Under the pieces are notes generated by a model, which was given only the letters and a program-made list of their open reading frames with translations, had not been told where the DNA came from and searched no databases. Positions 16,057 through 24,800 of a stretch of 64,000 nucleotides of DNA are shown one piece after another. This DNA comes from Zoogloeaceae bacterium. GTDB taxonomy: Bacteria > Pseudomonadota > Gammaproteobacteria > Burkholderiales > Rhodocyclaceae. Positions within the stretch are counted from its first letter, which is position 1; every line of letters starts with the position of its first letter. The translations under genes were made by a program, and so were the position numbers. The stretch lies in the NCBI GenBank assembly GCA_031256795.1, contig JAIRPW010000029.1, forward strand, positions 1 to 64,000, in the 5' to 3' direction.

Positions 16057-19000
16057 ATGACGGGCAAAAATCTTTCTGGCGGCGTGTTGGCGCGGAAAGA
16101 ATTTCGGCAAGGTATTTTTTCGCTGATTGCGGCGGCAATGGTTTTGTTTGCGCACCTTGCGCGGGCGACGCCAGACATTGTCGGCGCGACGCTGAGCGTT
16201 GCCCGGCCGCATACGCTCTACAGCCGCACGCAGGAAAACTCTCCCGCCTTTGGACTGAACCTTACCTTCGCCTCGGCGCTGACCAACGCGGCGGATGACC
16301 GCTGGCACGGCACTTTGCTTGCCATTGTGCCCAAAGACGCGCCGCAGCCTGCGGACACGTATTACAAGTGCTTCAATACGACGAGCCATACCAGCGGCGT
16401 GACGCAAGGGAGCGGGAACCTTACCCAGGCGACGGTGCGCGATCTTGTCAATGGGCTTGCGCAAGGCGCGCATGATGCGTGGATTGTCGCTTCGCCGGAG
16501 AACGACTGCGTCAGCGAGGACAATTCCCAGCCCTTCAAACTTTCCGCCGCTTTCAACCTTGTCAACGCGGGCATTACGCTTACTTCCGCGTCTGTCGAGA
16601 ACGGTTCCCGCGCGGATGGGGAGCGTTCGCGCGTGCTTTTTTTACTCCATACAAACCAAGATCCCGCCGCGTATAACGCCTTTTGGAACAACACGGTTTT
16701 GAATCCAAGGCCTACGCTGTCGCTGACCGGGAGAGCGTATAACGGGAGTGTTCGCGGGCATGGCTGGAATTACTCGCAGGTGACGCTGACCAATATTGCC
16801 GGCGGGGAATCCGCTTCTTTTTGCGTGGACAGCACGTCGCTGAATCCAGCCGCCAACGCGGCGATTGGCCAGAACAATAATTTTCAGCTGCCCATCAATC
16901 GCGTGAACTATCACGAACTTTTTGAGACTCTGCCGCCCGGTCAGTACAAACTTTCCATTGATGGCGGCTATACCTCCCGGAGTCAGGACGCGAATGGCGC
17001 GGATGGGCGCCGTCCTTACACGTGCGATGGGTATCAGGTCACCGCCTGGGATACGCCGTTTGAGGCCAGCAATCTTATTACCATCAAGCACGCCATGGAG
17101 GCGCTTTCCTGCGAGGTGCGCCCGAACGGAAGCAATAATGCCTACGCGCCTTCCATGGTGGTTTTGCCCGGACACGTCGTGCAGGTTAACTGTCATTTTC
17201 GCAACAATACCAGCAATGCCGGCCCTTCCTGGGACAATACGCGCTACGCCTTCGCGGCGGACAGCGATTTAACCTGCCGATCAGGCCCCGCTTCCGGTGA
17301 GGCCGCCTATAACGATAAATGGGTGAATTTCACGCTGACTTTGCCATCTTCGGAGACGGAAGTGGACTCCAGCCTGTATTTGCAGGTAAATGACTCGGGC
17401 TGTCCTTCCCGGTATACCCGTTCGCCGCTGTTTGTGCTGGAAGGCGCGTTCATTATGCCGACTTTCCGGGCGCGCTATCTTCGGCGTCTGGATTCCGATC
17501 CGGTTACGGCGGGCAGCGTGGCGCGCTGGGAATTGGGGTTCAACATGGCGGTGGACGCGGCGACCCTGACCGCGAGTGATTTTTCCATCAACAGCCTGGG
17601 TACGTCGGCGTCTGGCACGATCGAGGATATTTCCTGCGCGGGGGCGGTTTGCGTGATCGCGATCAAAAGCAAGCAGTATGCCGTCGGCAAGCTGCGTCTG
17701 GATTTACGGGATGACGGTACGGTTTTCAGCGCTCCGGTGTATAACGGCGTGGGCGGGACGGTGAGAAAGCCGCTGGGCGGCGCGGGCAGCGGCGCGCTGC
17801 AGGGCGAGGTTTATACGGTGGTCCGCGCGATTTGCGATACGACGATTGATCCCGCGCAGGTTTTCTGCGACGACTTTGAGCGTTCGGTTTCGGACGCGAC
17901 CAAACCGGAGCATCGTCCGGGCAAGGTGGGCAATGGCTGGGAAGTCTTTTCCGGCAGGACGTACTGCAACGCGGGGCCGTATCACGGCCAATATGGCTGC
18001 GCGGGCATTGACAGCGACACGCCGCCCTGGAATACCCGGACCGCGATTCGCGCCAACCCGACCCGGTCTCTATATACCCGCTGGGACGCCGTGGAGGTGC
18101 GCAGCCCGGCGATTGACCTTGGCGGAAAAACCGGCGCGGAGCTGCGTTTCTGGGTCAGGCGCGGCGCGGACTATTTCAGCGAGGACCCGGACGACTGGAA
18201 CTGGCCGCTGACCGTGGAATATCTGGACGCGGCGGGACAATGGCTGCTGCTGACAACGATTACGCCTTCCTACAACGCGGATAACCATTGCCAGCCAGAG
18301 CGATGCGTTCTTTCCGGCAAGGAATACGATGTGCGGATTGAGCTTCCAGAAGAGGCGCTGCATTCGGGGTTTCGTATCCGTTTCCGGCAGCTGGGCGGCT
18401 CTGGCGCGAGAAGGATGTCCTCCAACCGGGCGGTAGGATACGATTACTGGCACATTGACAACGTCGTCGTGCGCGAATTGGCCAAAGCGCCGTTCAATCA
18501 TGCCTTTTGCGATAATTTTTCCGGAGGGCTGACGCGCTGGAGCATCGCCAATGAAGGAATTCCGGTCAATGGCGCCGGACTGCCCATACGGCAGATTGGC
18601 GAGGCGGTGATTCTGAACACGGACATCACGAAAGGCCTTCCCACGCCGGACGCGGCCTTGTTTACCCGCTACGGTTATGTGACGGCGACCAGCATCAGCA
18701 CGGACGTCAGCGCCCAGGCGAACGGCAATGTCACTTTTTCCCTGAAATGCGGCTCCAGAGACAGGGCCAGCACGGACCGCAGCAATCCCGCCAGTTATGG
18801 CAATCTTTCTCCCGGCCCGTATTACAACTCGCTCAATGGCGGCGGCGAGGGCGGAAATTTCGAGGTGCAGTACTACACGAACGCCAATACCTGGGAGACT
18901 GTAACCAATCCAGAGCATATGCTGATCAGTCCGGGCAGCCGTTGCAGCGCGTATGGCCGGGGCGCGGTCAAGAATTTCACGCTGCCCATCAGCGGCATGA

Positions 19001-21690
19001 ATAACGTGAACAAGAAGAAATTTCGTCTGCGCTTCAAGCAGCGGGGCGGGCGCGGCGCGGTCAATGACTACGACTACTGGGGCATTGACGACGTGTGCGT
19101 CAACAAAACCATGAAGAGCGTTGATTTGACCATGCGGGACGCGATCAAGGGCAAACAGCTTGTCGGCGGCAAGCAACAGCTGGCGGAGGGCGTGAATACG
19201 TATGAAATCCGGGTGCTGAACAATAATCCGCCCGGCGGCGACATGTTTGAGGGCGCGCTGCGGGTGGAGGATATTTTGCCCGCGGGCATGGTGTATTACG
19301 GCGTGACGCCGCAATCCGTGGCGGCGGGCTGGCGTTGCGCCTCCTCTATTTTGGGCAGCCGGGAAAAAGTGGTGTGCGAATGGGGCGGGGAATTTGCGCC
19401 GGGAACGACCGCGCCGTCGCTTTTTCTGGAGGTTTGGATTCCCGCAGGCTTTCATACCATCGTAAAGAACGAGGCATGCGTGACGGGGTCTGTTCCGGAC
19501 CCCAATCCGAACAATAACTGCGGGGAGTGGGAGCCGGAACTCGACTCCATAGACGAGTTTGTTTTCACCTATGGCGAATGCAAGGCGGGAGATGCCTTAA
19601 TTTTGGCCAGAAGCGGGGTTCCCCACGCGGAGCGCAAAGGCTGCCGGGAAGTAAACTGGAACGAGCCGGGTCTGGTGGCGACGGAGGATCGCGGCGGCAG
19701 CGTCGGCTATCCGGAAAGCGCCGGGGACAACCGCCAAACCGGGCAGCAGAAGTTTTATCTGACCAGCGTGAGAGATCGCAGCGCCGCGCCGGTAGAGCTC
19801 AATCCTCTTTCCGCTTCGCGCACGGTGGAATTTTGGGCGGTCTGTACGCAGCAGGGCGGCAAGGAAGCGCAGCTGGATGGGGCCAGACTGTCCTGCAATA
19901 CCGGAATCAGCCCGGTGACTTCGGCGGTTGTTTCATTGTCCGGGGGCGGGAAAATCAGTTTTGGCCCGTATGCCTTTAGTTTTCGTCATGCCGATCCGTC
20001 CGTCGCGCTGTATGTCCGCGAGCAGGGGAAAACCGACGTGAGGAAATATGGGCGAAGCTACAACGTGTTTTCTGGTTCCGGGGCGGGGCAGAAATTTGTC
20101 GTGCTGCCGGATCATATGGATTACCGGAAGGCGGAATGCGCCGGGACGGGAAAGGCGCTGGGGATCAGCGCGGGCGGCTTGTCCGGTGACGCGCGCCCGT
20201 TATTTTGCCGCGCGAACGAGGAATTTACGCTGGAATTGGCGGCGCTGACGTTGGGCGTTGGCTGTAACAGCGTTGGCGGCGGCGGCTGTGCGGACCGGGG
20301 ATTGCCGGTCAAGGGATTTTCCGCTGAATTTCCGCTGGAATGGCGGGAGATTTCCCAAGGCGGCGCTGTAGATAGCGACCGGCCGATCCGAAACGCGCCT
20401 ACGTGCGAATCTGCCCAAAATGATGGAAAGGGCGTGTTTACGGCAAGCTGCGCGTGGACAAACGTCGGGCGTTTGCAGCTGGAGGCGAAGCAGCCGAGCG
20501 CGGATTATCCCAACCTCTATCTTTTTGTTCCGGGTGTGGATTTGGGCGATCATCGCGTACTCCGATCTTCTGCGGGGAAAGTCGGGCGTTTTTATCCCGA
20601 TCATTTCCAGACGAAGCTCATGGAGCTTTCGGTGATGGATTGCCCGCTGCCGGACGCGGCGTTTGGCGTTTCCGGGTGCGCCGTATCCGCTGTCGCGCCG
20701 GACGGGAAATTCGTTTATTCCGGGCAGCCTTTCCGGGTCTCGGTTCAGCCGTGCGCGCTGGGGGATACGCCGCCGGGCTGCGCGAGACTGTTCAATTACA
20801 GCGGCGGGAAATACGCGGACAACGTGACCTTGAGCGCGTGGGAGAAAGCGGGGGAGGTGGGAACGGAAAATCCGAACGGCGCGCTTTCCCCGACGAATTT
20901 TCCCGCCAGCGCGTTTCAGGATGGAATCGCGGCGGAAGTGGTCAACGGGGTGAATCTGGAGAGCTGGCCGCTGACCTACACGCTGAATGGCGGCGATCCG
21001 CCGCCCGCGCCGACGAATATTTATGTGCGCGCGCAGGACTCTGACGCGACAAGCCGCAGCGGCAACAAGGAATCCGCGCCGCTTGATCCTTCCCCCGAAG
21101 CGGGCGTGACGGTCGCGCGCGGGCGGCTGCGGTTGTCCAATAGTTTCGGGGCGGAAAAATCCGCGCTGCTGATGGAAGGCGCGCTGCAATATTTTGACGG
21201 GGCGGGCTGGAGCGTCAGCAAAACCGACCGTCTGACCGCGCTGAATAAAGACGGGCGGGAAATCACCTTGCGCGACGTCGCGCCCGTCAGCCTTGCGGGC
21301 AGTCTGGATTTGTGCGTCAACTGCCGGGAAGCCAAGCCGGGCGGCAGCTGTATTCTTGCCCCGGATGAGGCGGATACGAACGCGAACGCCGTCAACGGAA
21401 TTTTTCAGATTTGCCTGAAAACGAAGGGCGGCAAAGCGGGGTCTGTAGACGTGGCGGCGCGCCTGGACGGAAAGCTGGATGCGGCGGACGCGGGCAATGA
21501 CAACGCCTGCCTTTCTCTTCTCGCCGCGAATTATGGCGCGGGGGCGCGCTGGCTGCGGTATCCCTGGGGCTGCGGAGATCCTGCCGCGCCAGCGGAGGAC
21601 AGCGATTTTGGCCGCGACCCTTCCGCGCGCGCCACTTTTGGCGTCCCGCCGCGTGACCGCCGCCGTATTCATGCGCGCGAGCTTTTTTGA
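16057..21690 (+). CDS. Giant secreted protein, MshQ/DUF6701-like (paralogue 1)
   Basis: Predicted exported protein of 1877 aa. A signal peptide has a hydrophobic core IFSLIAAAMVLFAHLA and cleavage near ARA-TP. Residues ~35-600 are a Cys- and Thr-rich region I cannot name. Two laminin-G/MAM-like beta modules follow, each opened by CD(D/N)F (near 603 and 816) and closed by YDYW-ID-V. A DUF11-like domain (about 1021-1160) has LNNNPPGG and NEACVTGSVPDPNPNNNCGE. The last ~500 residues carry DUF6701/MshQ-type motifs: VGRFYPDHF near 1508 and VARGRLRLSN near 1684. No cell-wall or outer-membrane anchor is visible at the C-terminus. No MSHA pilus genes are nearby. A surface or fibre-tip role is inferred from MshQ. 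It has a near-duplicate directly downstream. Confidence 0.75.
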   Translation: MTGKNLSGGVLARKEFRQGIFSLIAAAMVLFAHLARATPDIVGATLSVARPHTLYSRTQENSPAFGLNLTFASALTNAADDRWHGTLLAIVPKDAPQPADTYYKCFNTTSHTSGVTQGSGNLTQATVRDLVNGLAQGAHDAWIVASPENDCVSEDNSQPFKLSAAFNLVNAGITLTSASVENGSRADGERSRVLFLLHTNQDPAAYNAFWNNTVLNPRPTLSLTGRAYNGSVRGHGWNYSQVTLTNIAGGESASFCVDSTSLNPAANAAIGQNNNFQLPINRVNYHELFETLPPGQYKLSIDGGYTSRSQDANGADGRRPYTCDGYQVTAWDTPFEASNLITIKHAMEALSCEVRPNGSNNAYAPSMVVLPGHVVQVNCHFRNNTSNAGPSWDNTRYAFAADSDLTCRSGPASGEAAYNDKWVNFTLTLPSSETEVDSSLYLQVNDSGCPSRYTRSPLFVLEGAFIMPTFRARYLRRLDSDPVTAGSVARWELGFNMAVDAATLTASDFSINSLGTSASGTIEDISCAGAVCVIAIKSKQYAVGKLRLDLRDDGTVFSAPVYNGVGGTVRKPLGGAGSGALQGEVYTVVRAICDTTIDPAQVFCDDFERSVSDATKPEHRPGKVGNGWEVFSGRTYCNAGPYHGQYGCAGIDSDTPPWNTRTAIRANPTRSLYTRWDAVEVRSPAIDLGGKTGAELRFWVRRGADYFSEDPDDWNWPLTVEYLDAAGQWLLLTTITPSYNADNHCQPERCVLSGKEYDVRIELPEEALHSGFRIRFRQLGGSGARRMSSNRAVGYDYWHIDNVVVRELAKAPFNHAFCDNFSGGLTRWSIANEGIPVNGAGLPIRQIGEAVILNTDITKGLPTPDAALFTRYGYVTATSISTDVSAQANGNVTFSLKCGSRDRASTDRSNPASYGNLSPGPYYNSLNGGGEGGNFEVQYYTNANTWETVTNPEHMLISPGSRCSAYGRGAVKNFTLPISGMNNVNKKKFRLRFKQRGGRGAVNDYDYWGIDDVCVNKTMKSVDLTMRDAIKGKQLVGGKQQLAEGVNTYEIRVLNNNPPGGDMFEGALRVEDILPAGMVYYGVTPQSVAAGWRCASSILGSREKVVCEWGGEFAPGTTAPSLFLEVWIPAGFHTIVKNEACVTGSVPDPNPNNNCGEWEPELDSIDEFVFTYGECKAGDALILARSGVPHAERKGCREVNWNEPGLVATEDRGGSVGYPESAGDNRQTGQQKFYLTSVRDRSAAPVELNPLSASRTVEFWAVCTQQGGKEAQLDGARLSCNTGISPVTSAVVSLSGGGKISFGPYAFSFRHADPSVALYVREQGKTDVRKYGRSYNVFSGSGAGQKFVVLPDHMDYRKAECAGTGKALGISAGGLSGDARPLFCRANEEFTLELAALTLGVGCNSVGGGGCADRGLPVKGFSAEFPLEWREISQGGAVDSDRPIRNAPTCESAQNDGKGVFTASCAWTNVGRLQLEAKQPSADYPNLYLFVPGVDLGDHRVLRSSAGKVGRFYPDHFQTKLMELSVMDCPLPDAAFGVSGCAVSAVAPDGKFVYSGQPFRVSVQPCALGDTPPGCARLFNYSGGKYADNVTLSAWEKAGEVGTENPNGALSPTNFPASAFQDGIAAEVVNGVNLESWPLTYTLNGGDPPPAPTNIYVRAQDSDATSRSGNKESAPLDPSPEAGVTVARGRLRLSNSFGAEKSALLMEGALQYFDGAGWSVSKTDRLTALNKDGREITLRDVAPVSLAGSLDLCVNCREAKPGGSCILAPDEADTNANAVNGIFQICLKTKGGKAGSVDVAARLDGKLDAADAGNDNACLSLLAANYGAGARWLRYPWGCGDPAAPAEDSDFGRDPSARATFGVPPRDRRRIHARELF
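21152..21227 (+). repeat. 76-bp exact repeat, copy 1 (paralogous gene pair)
   Basis: Read against 26947-27022, these 76 bases are identical, although flanking sequence of the two genes differs at many third positions. It encodes the segment starting EKSALLMEGALQYFDGAGWS in the DUF6701-like region. It suggests recent recombination or gene conversion between the paralogues. Confidence 0.75.
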
Positions 21691-21728
21691 CCGGGAAATT
21701 TAATCATTTTTATTTTTTTGCGTTGGAC

Positions 21729-21734
21729 TAGAAT
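21729..21734 (+). promoter_or_regulatory. Candidate -10 element of second giant gene
   Basis: TAGAAT, preceded by C, lies 94 bp upstream of the second giant gene in the 137-bp gap. It matches the -10 of paralogue 1 in sequence and distance. No convincing -35 is visible; the upstream is a T-rich run. Each paralogue probably has its own promoter, but this is weak. Confidence 0.3.
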
Positions 21735-21827
21735 ATCTTTCCTTGTGTCAATGGCGGCGGGCAATTTCGCGGCGCTCTTTCCGCCTCGCGGATTGGTTGG
21801 TCGGCAAGCGGGCGGCTGGAGGGAAAG

Positions 21828-24800
21828 ATGATGGCGGGCAAAAAATTTTTCAGTGGCGTCCTGGGGCGGAAGAGAGTCTGGCGGGGCGTTTTTTGTCTTT
21901 CTCTGGCGGGGATGATTTTGGGCGGCGGAGCCGCGCGGGCTACGCCGGACATTACCGGCGCGGCGCTGACCGTCAGCCAGCCGCGTACGCTCTATAGCCG
22001 CACCCAGGAATATGACACGACCGCTTTCGGGCTGAGCCTTACCTTCGCCTCGGCGTTGACCACTGCGGCAGATGTGCGCTGGCGCGGCGTCTTGATTGCC
22101 ATCGTGCCCAAAGACGCGTCGCAGCCTTCCGCAGAAAGTTACATATGCCTGGATACGACGAACCGCACGAGCGGCACGACGCAAGGGAGCGGCAACCTTT
22201 CCCTGACGAGTGTGCGCGACCATATCAATAAACGCAGCGGCGGCCTGCATGATCTGTGGATTATCGCTTCGCCGGAAGACAACTGCGACAGCGAGAGTAA
22301 TTCGCAGCCTTTTCAGCTTCCGGAAGCCTTCAACATCGTCAACGCGGGCATTACGCTCACTTCCGCGTCCGTGGAAAACGGCAGCGGTACGACAAACGGC
22401 GAAAGCTCGCGCACGCTTTTTCTGACGCACACCATCACCGACCCGCGCAGCTATGCCAATTTCTGGACCAATAATGCCGTGAGCGTCCGGCCGACGCTGT
22501 CGCTGGCCGGAAAAGCGTATAACGGCTCGGTGCGCGGGCATGATTGGACTCATACGCAATTTACGCTGACCAATACCGCGAGCGGGGAATCCGCCACTTT
22601 TTGCACCTGGGTTCCCTATCACGCAATTAACCCCGCGAGCAACGCGACTTTCAGCGACGGCAATTACGTCATGGGATACGACGGCTATATCCGCTGGACG
22701 CAGAACGATCTTTTTGAGACTTTGCCGCCCGGTCAGTACAGACTTTCTCTCAACGGCGGCTATACCAACTGGAGCTATTCAGGCGACGAGGGGATGAGAG
22801 ACACGGCCTGCACCGGCAGTCTGGTTACCGCCTGGGATACGCCCGTGGAGGCGACCAATCTCATCACCATCAAATACGCGATGGAGCTGCTTGCCTGCGA
22901 GGTGCGCCCGAACGGGAGCGGGACCTACGCGCCTTCCATGACGGTTACGCCCGGACAGGCGGTGCAGGTCCGGTGCAACTTCCGCAACAATACCAGCAGC
23001 GTCTCGCCTTCCTGGGATCACACGCGCTATTCCTTTGCCGCAAACGTTCCGCTGACTTACCGCTCCGGCCCTTCTTCCGGGGAATCCGCCTATAACAACG
23101 TCTGGCGGGACTTTACGCTCACCCTGCCCGCGTCCGACGTCGCGGTGGATTCTAATTTATACCTGGAAGCCAATGACTGCTGCGGCAGTCCCGCCTCTCC
23201 TTACGCGCGCGCGCCGTTGTTTACGCTGGAGAACGCTTTTATCATGCCGGTCTTTAAGGTGCGCTATCTCCGGCGCCTGGACAGCAATCCGGCTTCGGCG
23301 GGCAACGCGGTGCGCTGGGAACTCGCCTTCAATATGGCGGTAGACGCGTCGACGCTGGACGCGGGCGATTTTTCCGTCGACGCTCTGGGTACGCCGGCGG
23401 AAGGCACGATAGAAGACATTTCCTGTTCCGGGGCGGTTTGCGTGGTCACGGTCCGAACCAAGCGGTACGCCGCCGGCAAGCTGCGTCTGGATTTGCTGGA
23501 TAACGGCACGGTGTTCAGCATTCCGGTCAATAACGGCGCGGGCGGCACGGCGAGAAGGCCGCTCAATGGAGCGGGCGCGGGCAGCGCGACGGAGGGCGAG
23601 ATGTATACCATTGTCCGCGCGGTCTGCGACACCACGGTGGATCCGGCGCAGATTTTCTGCGATGACTTTGAGCGCATTGTCTCGGATCCGACCAAGCCCT
23701 CGCACCGGCCCGGAAAAGTAGGCGGCGGATGGGAAGTGTTTTCTACGGACTCTCTCTGCAACCTTCCGGGTGGAGGGGCTTATGGTCTTGCGGCGCAGTA
23801 CGGCTGCGCGGGAATTGATAGCGATACGCCGCCCTGGAAGGATCCGTCCGCCTGGAACTATGGCTCTGGAAAGCCCGCCAACGTGATCCGCGCCAATCCC
23901 ACCCGCTCCATGTATACCCGCTCCGGAAGGGTGGAAGTCAGAAGCCCGGTGATTAATCTGGGCGGAAAAGACGGCGCGGAACTGCGCTTTTGGGTCAGGC
24001 GCGGCGCGGACTATTTCAGCGAGGACCCGGACGACTGGGACTGGCCGCTGACCATAGAATATCTGGACGCGACGGGAAAATGGCTGCTGCTGACGACCGT
24101 TACGCCTACCTACAGCGTGGATAACGACTGCCGTCCGGAGAACTGCCTCCTTGCCGGCAAGGAATACGATATGCGCGTCGAGCTGCCGCAGGAAGCGCTG
24201 CACGCGAATTTCCGCATCCGTTTCCGGATGCTGGGCGGATCAGGACTTCTGGTGAATCAGTATCGCTATCCTTTTTATAACGGCGTGATTGGTTCGGACT
24301 ATTGGTTTATTGACAACGTCATTGTGCGCGAATTGGCCAGGGCCCCGTTCAAGGATGCTTTCTGCGACAATTTTTCCTCCGGGCTTGCCCGCTGGAGCGT
24401 CGCCAACGAAGGCATTCCGACCAATGCCGCCGGGCTTCCGACGCGGCAAGTGGGCGAAGCGACGATTTTGACCACCAACCTTACCGCCGGACTGCCTTCC
24501 CCGGACGCGGCGTTGTTTACCCGCTATGGGTATGTGACGGCAACCAGCATCAGCACAGACATTAGCGCGCACACGAATGGCAATGTCACTTTTTTCCTGA
24601 AATGCGGCTCCAATGTCAGCGCCCGGACGGATCGCAGCAATTCCGCCAGCGCCAACAACCTTTCTCCGGGGAACAGCAGCTCCAACCCACTGAATGGCGG
24701 TAGAGAGGGCGGAAGTTTCGAGGTGCAGTACTACACGAACGCCAAGACCTGGGCGACGCTGGCCGCAGTCAATCCCGGCAATTATTATTGCGAGACGTAT

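Noticed and set aside
20200-21672. Long antisense open frame (490 codons) opposite the first giant gene
   Set aside because: Basic, arginine-rich translation typical of an antisense shadow in GC-rich DNA; no ribosome site or motifs.
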